This document shows positions 9,585-18,963 of a stretch of DNA of 64,000 bases, piece by piece. A model generated the notes under the pieces. The model was not told where the DNA came from, did not search any database, and worked only from the letters and a program-made list of their open reading frames with translations. The position numbers and the translations under genes are program-made. This stretch comes from Lutimonas zeaxanthinifaciens (GTDB taxonomy: Bacteria > Bacteroidota > Bacteroidia > Flavobacteriales > Flavobacteriaceae): the NCBI RefSeq assembly GCF_030503675.1, contig NZ_CP129964.1:2914001-2978000 (forward strand), given 5' to 3'. How positions within the stretch are numbered: position 1 is the stretch's first letter; each line of letters starts with the position of its first letter.

Positions 9585-10895
9585 GTGCAGGTGAAAAGAA
9601 TTTCGAAAATTATCTCTCTCGGAAATTCGGGTGACTTTAAAAAAAAGGCACTTCTTTGGGCACAGAAATTTGATGATGTAGTGCTGCTCGAAGGAAATAC
9701 CTCCTCCCAGATTACGATTCAGCCTTACAGTGAATTTGACACCATTTTGGCAGTTGGCGCGAAAGCGAACCTGTCCACGAGTTTTGAAAATGCGTTTGAA
9801 AAACTAAAGTCCTTCCAAAATAAAAATAAAGATTACCTTTTTGGTCACCTGAGTTATGACCTGAAGAATGATGTTGAAGAACTCTCCTCTTCTCATGAAG
9901 ATAAAATTGGATTTGAAGACCTTTATTTTTTTCAGCCATTAAGGCTCCTGATCTGGAAAAACAACGAGGTGGAATTTTTATATCTGGATGAAGTTGGGGA
10001 TTATATCGATTCAGATTTTCAAGAAATAGAAAATTACCTGGTCGAATATCATCTACCCACTGACAGGCCCTTTATACACAGTAAGATCTCCAGAGAGTCC
10101 TACTACGAAAGAGTTGGAAATATTCTCGACCATATACACAGAGGTGACATTTATGAAGTGAATTTTTGCCAGGAATTCTTTGCCTCGGAAACTGATATAG
10201 AACCGGTATCTGTTTTTGAAAAATTAAACAGCATCTCAATGGCACCTTTCGCCTGTTTTGTGAAACAAGATGACAAGTTCCTACTATGTTCGTCACCCGA
10301 GCGGTTTGTAAAAAAAACCGGAAGCAAAATCATTGCTCAACCCATCAAAGGAACGGCCCGAAGGACTACTTCTCCGGCTGAAGACCAAATACTGGCAAAA
10401 GAACTTTCAGAAGATCCCAAAGAACGTGCGGAGAATATCATGATCGTAGATCTTATCAGAAACGACCTTTCAAGAGGTGCTCAAAAAGGAAGTGTAAAAG
10501 TGGAAGAACTTTGCAAGGTATATTCCTTCCAGCAGGTTCATCAACTCATATCAACAGTAACAGCGCTTGCTGAGCCTCATTTACATCCGGTTGATATTAT
10601 AAAGAATTTGTTCCCTATGGGGAGCATGACCGGTGCCCCAAAAATATCAGCAATGAAAATCATTGAAGAGGAGGAAGCCTCAAAAAGGGGGCTTTATTCA
10701 GGAGCTGTTGGTTTTTTTGATCCAAAGGGGAATTTTGATTTTAATGTGGTGATACGAAGTCTTCTTTATAACGCATCAAAAAAGTATGTCTCTTTCAGTG
10801 TTGGAAGTGCCATCACCTCAAAGTCCGTTATAGAAAAAGAATTCGAGGAATGCCTGCTCAAAGCAAAGGCTTTGAGAGAAGCACTAGGGGCCTAA
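9585..10895 (+). CDS. pabB: Aminodeoxychorismate synthase component I-like (chorismate-binding enzyme)
   Basis: This 436-residue member of the anthranilate synthase I / PabB family aminates chorismate, feeding folate (4-aminobenzoate) synthesis. The key motif is PIKGTARR near residue 250. The Lys in PIKGT is typical of PabB, whereas TrpE usually has Ala there. DLIRNDLSR, GSMTGAPK and the C-terminal GSAITS motif form the rest of the chorismate and Mg2+ site. The start is GTG, 25 bp after the DUF4249 stop. No glutaminase (pabA) is adjacent. Its stop is 2 bp from the convergent argH stop. Confidence 0.88.
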   Translation: MQVKRISKIISLGNSGDFKKKALLWAQKFDDVVLLEGNTSSQITIQPYSEFDTILAVGAKANLSTSFENAFEKLKSFQNKNKDYLFGHLSYDLKNDVEELSSSHEDKIGFEDLYFFQPLRLLIWKNNEVEFLYLDEVGDYIDSDFQEIENYLVEYHLPTDRPFIHSKISRESYYERVGNILDHIHRGDIYEVNFCQEFFASETDIEPVSVFEKLNSISMAPFACFVKQDDKFLLCSSPERFVKKTGSKIIAQPIKGTARRTTSPAEDQILAKELSEDPKERAENIMIVDLIRNDLSRGAQKGSVKVEELCKVYSFQQVHQLISTVTALAEPHLHPVDIIKNLFPMGSMTGAPKISAMKIIEEEEASKRGLYSGAVGFFDPKGNFDFNVVIRSLLYNASKKYVSFSVGSAITSKSVIEKEFEECLLKAKALREALGA

Positions 10896-10897
10896 AT

Positions 10898-12190
10898 CTA
10901 TTTATGACTGGCATTGGCTTTGACCATCTTCTGTCGGATTCTGTCAAGACCCAGATTCCCTATACTACCTACATGCGAATGTGACACCTTTTTCACAGGT
11001 TGAAACTCACCTTTGTTCACTTTTGCTCCTACAATTTTATAGGCATCTCTGAAGGGTGTACCTTCCTGAACCAGCTGATTCACTTCTTCAACCGTGAACA
11101 GATAATCATAAATTTTCTGATCTACAACTTCCTTGTTCACTTGAATATTTTTTAACGAAAAAGTAAACATCTCCAGGCAGGATTTTAAAGTTTGGATTCC
11201 GGGTATCAGCCCCTCTTTGAGCAACTGAAGGTCTCTGTGATAACCACTGGGAAGATTATTAATGATCATGGTTAATTCATAGGGTAAGCTCTGAATTCTA
11301 TTGCATTTCCCTCGAATCAATTCAAAAACATCCGGATTCTTTTTATGCGGCATGATACTGGATCCCGTGGTTAATTCATCCGGAAATGAAACAAATCCAA
11401 AGTTCTGACTCATATACAAACAAATATCCATGGCAAATTTCGACAAAGTTCCTGCGAGAGAACTCATTGCAAAGGCCACATTTCTCTCCGTTTTACCCCT
11501 GCTCATCTGAGCCGCAACGGAATTGACCTTTAACTCGGCAAACTCCATTGCCTCGGTGGTAAAATCTCTGTCTATGGGAAAAGAACTCCCATAGCCCGCA
11601 GCCGAACCTAAAGGATTCTGATCAACCACTCTATAAGCCGCATTGATCATATAAACATCATCAATAAGACTCTCAGCATAGGCAGAAAACCACATACCAA
11701 AAGATGAAGGCATGGCTACCTGAAAATGTGTATATCCTGGTAAAAGAACTTCTTTATGCTTATCCGACAGCTCCAGTAAAAGTTCAAAAAAATCATTTAC
11801 CAAACCTCTGATTTCCTTCAACTCATCCCTAAGATATAAATGAACATCCACCAGGACCTGATCATTTCGGGATCTTGCCGTATGGATTTTCTTTCCTGTA
11901 TCTCCGAGTTTTTGGGTCAGCAGATACTCAACTTTTGAATGTACATCCTCAAAACTCTCCTCGATCTCAAATTCTCCTTTTTTGATTTGATTTGAAATAA
12001 CTTCAAGTTCCTTTTTTACCGATTCGATTTCCTCATCGGATAATAGGCCTATTTTATGGAGCATTTTTGCATGAGCCAAAGATCCCTCCACATCATATTT
12101 TGCCAAAACCAGATCCAATTCCCGGTCGTTTCCAACCGTAAACAGATCAATCTTTTTATCCGTGCTAAATCCTTTATCCCAGAGTTTCAT
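10898..12190 (-). CDS. argH: Argininosuccinate lyase
   Basis: ArgH splits argininosuccinate into arginine and fumarate, the last step of arginine synthesis. The protein has 430 residues, slightly shorter than many ArgH (about 455-470). The superfamily signature GSSIMPHKKNPD is present near residue 280, as are HTARSRNDQV near residue 105 and the HFQVAMPSSF stretch near 160. It is the last gene of the arginine/proline operon, 26 bp after argE. No terminator hairpin is obvious before the convergent pabB end. Confidence 0.96.
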   Translation of the reverse strand: MKLWDKGFSTDKKIDLFTVGNDRELDLVLAKYDVEGSLAHAKMLHKIGLLSDEEIESVKKELEVISNQIKKGEFEIEESFEDVHSKVEYLLTQKLGDTGKKIHTARSRNDQVLVDVHLYLRDELKEIRGLVNDFFELLLELSDKHKEVLLPGYTHFQVAMPSSFGMWFSAYAESLIDDVYMINAAYRVVDQNPLGSAAGYGSSFPIDRDFTTEAMEFAELKVNSVAAQMSRGKTERNVAFAMSSLAGTLSKFAMDICLYMSQNFGFVSFPDELTTGSSIMPHKKNPDVFELIRGKCNRIQSLPYELTMIINNLPSGYHRDLQLLKEGLIPGIQTLKSCLEMFTFSLKNIQVNKEVVDQKIYDYLFTVEEVNQLVQEGTPFRDAYKIVGAKVNKGEFQPVKKVSHSHVGSIGNLGLDRIRQKMVKANASHK

Positions 12191-12216
12191 ATTTCTTTTT
12201 TTTGGTTCTACGTCGA

Positions 12217-13275
12217 TTATAAAATTTGTTCCAACAGTTTAATATACAGGTCTATTCCCTCATAAATTTCTTTTTCAAAAATAAATTCATCCGCCTTATG
12301 GGATCGCAAAGAATCTCCGGGGCCCAGCTTCAAGGAAGGACAATTCAAATTTGCCTGATCAGATAGGGTTGGGGAACCGTAAATCTTTCTCCCTAATTTA
12401 ATTCCTGCCTGAACAATTTCATGATCTCCCGGAATTGAGGAGGAATTCAAATTGAGTGACCTTTCTTTGACCTCAACAGAAACATGGTCCTTAACAATAT
12501 TCAAAACCTCTTTATTGGAATAATGATCATTGACCCTGATATCTACCACAAAATGACAGGTTGCGGGAACTACATTATGCTGGCTCCCGGCATTTATCTG
12601 TGTTACGGTCATTTTAGTATCCTTAAGGGTTTCTGAAACTTTAGGGAATGTATACGTTTCAAACCAGTTTATCGCTCGCATAGCCTTATTGATGGCATGA
12701 TCTCCTCTCATATGCGCAGCGTGTCCTGCCTCTCCGTGAGCATAACAGTCCAAAACCAGTAATCCTTTTTCGGCAATGGCAAGGTCGAGTAAAGTGGGTT
12801 CCCCCACAATGGCGAAATCTATTACCGGCATCAAGGGGATCATTGATCGAATACCATTTTTCCCTGAATTCTCTTCTTCGGCTGATGCCAGCAGGACCAG
12901 ATTATACTTAAGATCTTTTTTTTGATAGAAATGAATAAAAGTGGATATCAAAGCTACCAAACAACCTCCGGCATCATTTGATCCAAGGCCAAACAGTTTT
13001 CCATCTTCAATCGATGCCTTAAACGGATCTCTTGTATACCCTTTATTAGGCTTAACCGTATCATGATGTGAATTTAACAGAATTGACGGCTTGGAAGGGT
13101 CAAAATTCTGATTCAAGGACCAGATATTATTATCCTTTCTTTTGCAGGAAACAGCATTTCGCTCCAAAAACCGTTCGATGATCGAGGCTGTTTTATCTTC
13201 TTCACCTGACAATGAAGGGGTATTGATCAGATCGATCAATAATTCAACTGCCTGTTTTCCCATTTCATTTATCAT
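12217..13275 (-). CDS. argE: M20 family deacylase, N-acyl-ornithine/citrulline deacetylase
   Basis: This 352-residue metallopeptidase-fold deacylase of family M20 has the metal motifs SHHDTV near residue 70 and GSNDAGG near residue 98. The EEEN motif with the catalytic Glu comes near residue 130, and a dimerisation domain sits in the middle. In this operon it should remove the acyl group (acetyl or succinyl) from the intermediate. Because the carbamoyltransferase acts on acylated ornithine, the substrate is likely acyl-citrulline rather than acyl-ornithine. It overlaps argB by 4 bp. A DapE-like role is possible from family alone, but the context argues against it. Confidence 0.88.
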   Translation of the reverse strand: MINEMGKQAVELLIDLINTPSLSGEEDKTASIIERFLERNAVSCKRKDNNIWSLNQNFDPSKPSILLNSHHDTVKPNKGYTRDPFKASIEDGKLFGLGSNDAGGCLVALISTFIHFYQKKDLKYNLVLLASAEEENSGKNGIRSMIPLMPVIDFAIVGEPTLLDLAIAEKGLLVLDCYAHGEAGHAAHMRGDHAINKAMRAINWFETYTFPKVSETLKDTKMTVTQINAGSQHNVVPATCHFVVDIRVNDHYSNKEVLNIVKDHVSVEVKERSLNLNSSSIPGDHEIVQAGIKLGRKIYGSPTLSDQANLNCPSLKLGPGDSLRSHKADEFIFEKEIYEGIDLYIKLLEQIL

Positions 13276-14051
13276 AACTTCAAAGTCGTATACCTGATTT
13301 CTTTATTACCTATTAATTGGGGCTTTCCAATTCTTACTTTATCAACTCCATGTTCCAGGGCTTCATAACAATTTTTAAGCTTTGGCAGCATTCCATCAGC
13401 AATAATACCATTTTCCACCAAGTCCGCATAGGTAAGTTTGTCTATTTCTTCGATAATTGAATCTTCATTTTCAACATCTTGCAATACCCCTGCTTTTTCA
13501 AAGCAATATATTAAATCCACCCTGTATTCAGCAGACATGGACTTGGCAAGTTCTGCAGCAATAGTATCTGCGTTGGTGTTAAGCAACTGCCCATTTTTAT
13601 CATGGGTAATGGCCGAAAAAACAGGACTCACTCCCGATTCCAGAAAGCAGGTGATCATCCCCGAATCCACTTGATCAATATCTCCGGCAAAACCATAGTC
13701 AATTTCTTTAACGATTCTTTTATGCGCCCTGATCACATTGGCATCAGCACCACTTAAACCAAGGGCATTACAATTAAGAGCCTGAAGGCTTGCAACAATG
13801 TTTTTATTTAAAAGTCCGGCATAGACCATGGTAACTACTTCCAGATTTGCCGCATCGGTAATCCTTCTTCCTCCGGCCATTTTGGGCGACAAGCCCATAG
13901 CGTCCGCTATCTCCGTTGCCTTTTTACCACCGCCATGGACAAGAATTTTCATCCCTTCGAGATTTGAAAAGTCCCGAAGAAAAGAAATGAGCTGATCCGG
14001 GTCGTTAATCACATTTCCACCAATTTTTACAATGGTTAAATCCTTTGTCAT
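13272..14051 (-). CDS. argB: Acetylglutamate kinase (N-acylglutamate kinase)
   Basis: ArgB phosphorylates the gamma-carboxyl of N-acylglutamate. The 259-residue amino acid kinase fold has KIGGNV at the N-terminus and HGGGKKATE near residue 40, which binds phosphate and substrate. The LSGADAN stretch near residue 98 and the C-terminal ADGMLPKL motif complete the nucleotide site. The protein lacks the N-terminal helix found in arginine-inhibited, ring-forming kinases, so feedback control by arginine is uncertain. It is 18 bp downstream of argF' and overlaps argE. Confidence 0.95.
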   Translation of the reverse strand: MTKDLTIVKIGGNVINDPDQLISFLRDFSNLEGMKILVHGGGKKATEIADAMGLSPKMAGGRRITDAANLEVVTMVYAGLLNKNIVASLQALNCNALGLSGADANVIRAHKRIVKEIDYGFAGDIDQVDSGMITCFLESGVSPVFSAITHDKNGQLLNTNADTIAAELAKSMSAEYRVDLIYCFEKAGVLQDVENEDSIIEEIDKLTYADLVENGIIADGMLPKLKNCYEALEHGVDKVRIGKPQLIGNKEIRYTTLKL

Positions 14052-14069
14052 GTTATTCCGATTTCGAAT

Positions 14070-15023
14070 TTATAGGGTTTCCAATATTTTCTTTAAAACA
14101 ATCTGTGCGGCATAGGTTCGGTTATCAGCCTGTTGAATAACCAAAGAGTGTCCGCTTTCCAATACCTCATCATTGACGACAACATTTCTCCTTACCGGTA
14201 AACAATGCATAAATCTGCCCTTATTTGTTAAAGCCATTTTTTCTTCACTAATTGTCCAGGAAGCATCTTTTGAGGTTACTTTGCCATATTCCCTGAAAGA
14301 ACTCCAGTTTTTAGTGTAAATATAATCGGCTCCTTTAAAAGCTTTATTCTGATCATATTCAACGGTACTTTCACCAACTATTTCGGGGTCAAGTTCGTAA
14401 CCCTCGGGATGAGTAATCACAAATTCCGCATCCTGTCTTTGCATCATTTCAATAAAAGAATTCGCAACAGCATGAGGAAGTGCTTTAGGATGCGGTGCCC
14501 AGGATAACACCACTTTTGGTTTTTTATTCTTTATCCGGACGCTGTCTTCCTCGAGTGTTATCGCATCTGCGAGGGCCTGCAGGGGATGTCCTACCGAGCT
14601 CTCCATATTTACAATGGGTACTGAGGCGTATTTTACAAAACCGCTCAATACCACTTCTGCCTTATCGAGTTCTTTGTCTTCCAAACCGGCAAAAGCTCTG
14701 ATGGCAATGATATCGCAAAATTGAGAAATAACCTGTGCTGCTTCTTTGACATGCTCTGATTTCCCCTGGTCCATGATAATGCCATTACCGTATTCCAGGG
14801 CCCAGCCTTCTTTATCAAAGTTCATCACCATACAATTCATACCTAATTGCTGTGCTGCCTTTTGTGTGCTTAATCTCGTTCTTAAACTAGGGTTAAAGAA
14901 CAACAGGCCTATGGTTTTATCAGACCCTAGCTGCTTGTATTTCAAGGGATCCTGTTTCAGGTCTCTGGCTTCCTTAACCCAGTTTTCCAGTGAATCTATG
15001 TCCTTTATTGATAAGTAATTCAT
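14070..15023 (-). CDS. argF': N-acetyl/N-succinyl-ornithine carbamoyltransferase
   Basis: This 317-residue transcarbamylase carbamoylates N-acylated ornithine rather than free ornithine. SLRTRLST (from residue 46) is the carbamoyl-phosphate motif, and HCLPVRRN near residue 280 is typical of this subfamily rather than of ordinary OTCase. In family studies a single position decides the acyl group: Glu92 in the Xanthomonas acetyl enzyme, Pro90 in the Bacteroides fragilis succinyl enzyme. The matching residue here is Ser89 (codon 14757-14759, in GKSEH). Ser at this position was reported to favour succinyl-ornithine, so succinyl specificity is my inference. It ends 18 bp before the argB start. Confidence 0.93.
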   Translation of the reverse strand: MNYLSIKDIDSLENWVKEARDLKQDPLKYKQLGSDKTIGLLFFNPSLRTRLSTQKAAQQLGMNCMVMNFDKEGWALEYGNGIIMDQGKSEHVKEAAQVISQFCDIIAIRAFAGLEDKELDKAEVVLSGFVKYASVPIVNMESSVGHPLQALADAITLEEDSVRIKNKKPKVVLSWAPHPKALPHAVANSFIEMMQRQDAEFVITHPEGYELDPEIVGESTVEYDQNKAFKGADYIYTKNWSSFREYGKVTSKDASWTISEEKMALTNKGRFMHCLPVRRNVVVNDEVLESGHSLVIQQADNRTYAAQIVLKKILETL

Positions 15024-15814
15024 TCGGTCTTATTTAATATTTTTGTGAACGGGATACTGTCATTGATGGCATTGATCATAAAATTATCACCAATTCCATT
15101 CAGGATCCAGGTATCTATTTTTTTTTCTCTTAAAATTTCTGCAGCTTCAATCTTCGACAACATCCCTCCTGTTCCCTGAGAGCTCTTCCCGTCTGTTATT
15201 TCATTTCTCAGTGAAGCAAGGTCATTTACACTTATGATCGTTTTCTTTCTGCCGATACCAATGCTTTCTTTGGTATAAATACCGTCGGTATTGGTTGCGA
15301 TAATAACAAGATCTGCCTTGATTAATCCGGCCGTCAAAGCCGCGAGTTTATCATTGTCCCCAAACTGGATCTCATCCGTAGCCACCGTATCGTTCTCGTT
15401 GATAATGGGGATATAATTATTCTCAAGTAAAACATTTAAAGTGTTTACGATATTCTTCCTGGATTTTTCCCTTTCAAAATCCGCGTATGACAAGAGGCAT
15501 TGTGAGGTAAGCAAGCCCAGTTCACGGAAGTTTTCCTGAAAAATCCGCATCAGGTGTGGTTGACCGATTGCTGCCAGAGCTTGTTTTACATTGATTTCCA
15601 TTCCACTTGACTCCAGCTTAACAAACTGTTTTGCCACAGCTATGGCCCCTGAACTTACAATGATGAATTCATATCTATCCTGTAATTCAGAAATCTGCCT
15701 TCCAATATCTTCAATTTTTCCTCTTGAGATCTGCGAAGTTTCCTTGGTCAGTGTATTTGTACCAATCTTAAGAAGAACCCTTATTTTACCTGATTTGCCC
15801 ATTTCCGTATACAT
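15020..15814 (-). CDS. proB: Glutamate 5-kinase, short form without PUA domain
   Basis: ProB phosphorylates glutamate at the start of proline synthesis. The 264-residue protein contains only the amino acid kinase domain (KIGTNTLT at the N-terminus, SSGAIAV near residue 55, ENDTVATDE near residue 140, NTDGIYT near residue 178). The C-terminal PUA domain of enzymes such as that of E. coli (367 residues) is absent. The start is ambiguous: the ATG at 15814 overlaps the end of proA by 29 bp, and an ATG four codons later (15802) overlaps by 17 bp. It overlaps argF' by 4 bp. Confidence 0.94.
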   Translation of the reverse strand: MYTEMGKSGKIRVLLKIGTNTLTKETSQISRGKIEDIGRQISELQDRYEFIIVSSGAIAVAKQFVKLESSGMEINVKQALAAIGQPHLMRIFQENFRELGLLTSQCLLSYADFEREKSRKNIVNTLNVLLENNYIPIINENDTVATDEIQFGDNDKLAALTAGLIKADLVIIATNTDGIYTKESIGIGRKKTIISVNDLASLRNEITDGKSSQGTGGMLSKIEAAEILREKKIDTWILNGIGDNFMINAINDSIPFTKILNKTE

Positions 15815-17006
15815 ACCATTTATTGGTCACCAAATGCTGAAGGCCAATCGGGCCTCTTTGATGAAGTTTATCTGTACTTATTGCTAATTCTCCGCCTAAA
15901 CCAAATTGAAACCCATCCGTAAACCTGGTGGAAGCATTATGATAAACAGCGGCAGCATCAACTGCGTCGAGGAAGAAATCTGCCTCATTTTTATTTTCAG
16001 TCACAATCGAAGCCGAATGCCCTCCTCCATATTTATTGATCATTCCCACAGCTTCCTGAGGTGAATTTACATCTGCCAGAACGATCTTGTAATCAAGAAA
16101 TTCCTGATACCAGATCGACTCGTCCCCAATGGCTTGAACCCCTTCAAACTCATTTAGTCCATTATCGCCAATGATTTCCACATCAAAATCTTTCAATTTA
16201 CTGATCAGTTCTTTGACAAATCCATCATGGCCGGATAGGCCTTTATGGATAAGTACCTTGTCCAAAGCATTACAGGCAGATATCTTAGCCGTTTTGGCAT
16301 TGACAATAATTTCAAGTGCTTTTTCTACATCCGCCTCCTTATCAACATAGACAAAATTATTGCCCCTCCCGCTCACGATCACAGGGCAAGAGGCATGTTT
16401 TTTCACAAATTCAATCAAACGCTCCCCTCCTCTAGGGATGATCAGGTCGATTTTTTGATCAGGCTGCTTTAAAAAAGCTCTTGTCCGTTCACGATCATAA
16501 TTTAAATAGGTCACCCAATCTTTATTAATCCCGTTTTGACTAAGTGCTTCATGCCATAAATTTACAATCGCCAAATTTGAATTTAAAGCCTCCTTACCTC
16601 CCTTGAGAAGAATTTTATTACCTGATTTAAAAGCAATTCCGCCAGCTTCGATGGTTACATCCGGCCTTGATTCATAAATGATCATCACCGTTCCAAATGA
16701 AGCCGTCTTATTATAGATATGGAGTCCGCTCTCATGCTTAAAATGAAATCGTTCCACTCCTAGCGGATCTTCTTGCTGCGCCAGCTGTTCCAGGGACAGG
16801 ATCATCCCGTCTATTTTCCCCTGATCAACTTTTAAACGATCATACATGGCCAGGTCATTCTGATCAAAGCCCGACATGTCAAGAGCGTTGGCTTCAAGAA
16901 TATCCTTCTGTTTTTTTCGAACGAGTTCTGCCATGGCTAACAAGACTTTATTCCTTTGCTCCGCAGTCAATATCGATTCCATTGTTCTTTCTTTAACTAG
17001 ATTCAT
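15786..17006 (-). CDS. proA: Glutamate-5-semialdehyde dehydrogenase
   Basis: ProA reduces glutamyl-5-phosphate to glutamate semialdehyde with NADPH. The 406-residue protein has the aldehyde dehydrogenase fold with YESRPDVT near residue 110, the IPRGGERL motif near residue 190 and the catalytic Cys in SACNALDK near residue 245. The ATG at 17006 overlaps argD by 14 bp; a second ATG at 16982 (MESIL) would remove the overlap and fits the family start equally well. It works directly with proB, which overlaps its 3' end. Confidence 0.95.
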   Translation of the reverse strand: MNLVKERTMESILTAEQRNKVLLAMAELVRKKQKDILEANALDMSGFDQNDLAMYDRLKVDQGKIDGMILSLEQLAQQEDPLGVERFHFKHESGLHIYNKTASFGTVMIIYESRPDVTIEAGGIAFKSGNKILLKGGKEALNSNLAIVNLWHEALSQNGINKDWVTYLNYDRERTRAFLKQPDQKIDLIIPRGGERLIEFVKKHASCPVIVSGRGNNFVYVDKEADVEKALEIIVNAKTAKISACNALDKVLIHKGLSGHDGFVKELISKLKDFDVEIIGDNGLNEFEGVQAIGDESIWYQEFLDYKIVLADVNSPQEAVGMINKYGGGHSASIVTENKNEADFFLDAVDAAAVYHNASTRFTDGFQFGLGGELAISTDKLHQRGPIGLQHLVTNKWYVYGNGQIR

Positions 17007-18144
17007 GATTCAGCATTTTTGTCAATACATTTTTAAGGGCAGTTATAAAAATGTCTATTTCTTTCTTCCCTACAGACAGAGGGGGTAAAATTCGCAATAG
17101 ATTAGGATCTGCTGATCCTCCTGTAAAGATACCTTCTTCATAGATCAGGGCTTTCCTTAGTTCCGCAACGGGAAAATCAAAGGACGCCCCAAGCATAAGG
17201 CCTTTTCCTTTAATCGCTTTTACCTGACCAACCTCCTTTATTCTATCAAGAAAATACGATGATATACTATTTACATTTTTCATCAATTCTTCATCAGAAA
17301 TTACTTCCAGAACAGCCAAAACAGCGGCACATGCTAAATGATTACCTCCAAAAGTTGTTCCCAGCAAACCGTAAGAAGCCTTGATCTTATCTGAAATCAG
17401 AATTCCTCCAACAGGAAATCCGTTTCCCATTCCCTTAGCCATACTGATAATATCCGGTTGAATTCCATGGTGCTGAAATGAAAAGAATTTACCACTCCTT
17501 CCAAATCCGGATTGAATTTCATCCAGAATCAGTACTACACCGTACTGTCTGCATAAATGCTCTAAAGCCTGAAAAAATTCAGTGGTCCCCTGATTCAAAC
17601 CGCCAACTCCCTGTATACCTTCAATGATAACTGCCGCTGCGTCTCCCTTTTTCAATTCAGTTTCCAGGGCGTTCAAGTCATTCAAAGGAAGAAAAACCAC
17701 TTCCTGCTGTTTGTTCAAAGGAGCATTGATCTTCAAATTATCTGTTGCTGCAACCGCTGCTGATGTCCTTCCGTGAAAGGCTTTATGAAAAGCGATGATC
17801 TTCTTTTTCCCTGTCTCAAAAGAGGCCATCTTAAGTGCATTCTCGTTGGCCTCTGCTCCTGAATTACAGAGGAACAAATTATAGTCCGAACAACCCGATA
17901 CTTCACCCAGCTTTCTTGCCAGTTCTTCCTGTAACGGATTTTTTATGGAATTACTATAGAATCCCATCTTGCTTAATTGCTCACTCAATCTTTTTAGATA
18001 TTCCCTATGACTGTGACCTATTGAGATCACTCCATGGCCGCCGTAAAGGTCGAGATATTTTTTCCCTTTATCGTCAAACACATAGCAGCCCCTCGCGCTG
18101 ACAGGAGTTACATCATAAAGCGGATATACATCAAATAATTCCAT
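16993..18144 (-). CDS. argD: Class III aminotransferase, acyl-ornithine aminotransferase
   Basis: ArgD transaminates N-acylglutamate semialdehyde to N-acylornithine using PLP. The 383-residue protein has LDLYGGHGV near residue 31, the NSGAEANENALK motif near residue 95 and LILDEIQSGFGRSG near residue 200. The PLP Lys is in MAKGMGNG near residue 230. Placement between proC and proA, both acting on glutamate-semialdehyde chemistry, leaves open some activity on free ornithine, but the operon points to arginine synthesis. It lies 10 bp after proC. Confidence 0.94.
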   Translation of the reverse strand: MELFDVYPLYDVTPVSARGCYVFDDKGKKYLDLYGGHGVISIGHSHREYLKRLSEQLSKMGFYSNSIKNPLQEELARKLGEVSGCSDYNLFLCNSGAEANENALKMASFETGKKKIIAFHKAFHGRTSAAVAATDNLKINAPLNKQQEVVFLPLNDLNALETELKKGDAAAVIIEGIQGVGGLNQGTTEFFQALEHLCRQYGVVLILDEIQSGFGRSGKFFSFQHHGIQPDIISMAKGMGNGFPVGGILISDKIKASYGLLGTTFGGNHLACAAVLAVLEVISDEELMKNVNSISSYFLDRIKEVGQVKAIKGKGLMLGASFDFPVAELRKALIYEEGIFTGGSADPNLLRILPPLSVGKKEIDIFITALKNVLTKMLNHESS

Positions 18145-18154
18145 ATCAAATCGT

Positions 18155-18952
18155 TTAAATCTGGTTTATTTTCTCGTACGAGGTGACCAGCCCTTTAATT
18201 ATAGAAGAACTCAATCCCTGATGTTCCATCTCATTCAGCCCTTCTATGGTACAACCACTTGGGGTGGTAACCTTATCGATCTCCTGTTCAGGATGACTCT
18301 GTGAATCAATGAGCAGACTGGCAGCTCCCAGACAGGTTTGCATGGAAAGCTTTTGAGCTTCCTCACTATGAAATCCAAGTTGAACGGCACCCTGGGTTGT
18401 GGCTCGGATCAATCGCATCCAAAATGCGATACCACTGGCACAAATTACGGTAGCCGCCTGCATTAAACTTTCTTCAATACACATGGTCTCTCCCAGGGCA
18501 TTGAATATGCTTTTTGCCTTATGAACATTTACCTGAGCAACCTCATTTGCGCTGATACAGGTCATGGATTGCCCCACTGAAATCGCCGTATTCGGCATAC
18601 ATCTGATAACAGGAACACCATCAGGCAATAAAGACTCTATATCACTGATTTTTCTCCCGGTGGCCACAGAAATAATAATATGTTTTTTCGGGTCAATTAA
18701 ATCTTGAATCTCTTTTAGAACCTCCATCAATTGAGCCGGTTGAACCGCCAGAATAATAACATCAGAATACTTTACCGCCCTCCTGTTGTCAGTTGTGGTT
18801 TTTACGAGTGATACTTTATCAAAATGACTCAGTGAGGAAGTATTTCTTTTGGTCAGATACAAGGATTTACATCCTATTTCTTTTTTTTGACCCAGAATTC
18901 CAACTGCAATGGAATAACCCAGGTTTCCTACTCCGATGATCGCTATTTTCAT
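18155..18952 (-). CDS. proC: Pyrroline-5-carboxylate reductase
   Basis: ProC reduces pyrroline-5-carboxylate to proline. The 265-residue protein starts with a Rossmann motif GVGNLGYSIA and has the RCMPNTA motif near residue 115. The C-terminal family signature TTPSGCTIEGLNEME is near residue 235. It sits between argC and argD with about 10 bp gaps, so it is translated from the arginine/proline mRNA. Confidence 0.95.
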   Translation of the reverse strand: MKIAIIGVGNLGYSIAVGILGQKKEIGCKSLYLTKRNTSSLSHFDKVSLVKTTTDNRRAVKYSDVIILAVQPAQLMEVLKEIQDLIDPKKHIIISVATGRKISDIESLLPDGVPVIRCMPNTAISVGQSMTCISANEVAQVNVHKAKSIFNALGETMCIEESLMQAATVICASGIAFWMRLIRATTQGAVQLGFHSEEAQKLSMQTCLGAASLLIDSQSHPEQEIDKVTTPSGCTIEGLNEMEHQGLSSSIIKGLVTSYEKINQI

Positions 18953-18963
18953 AGTTCTTTAGA

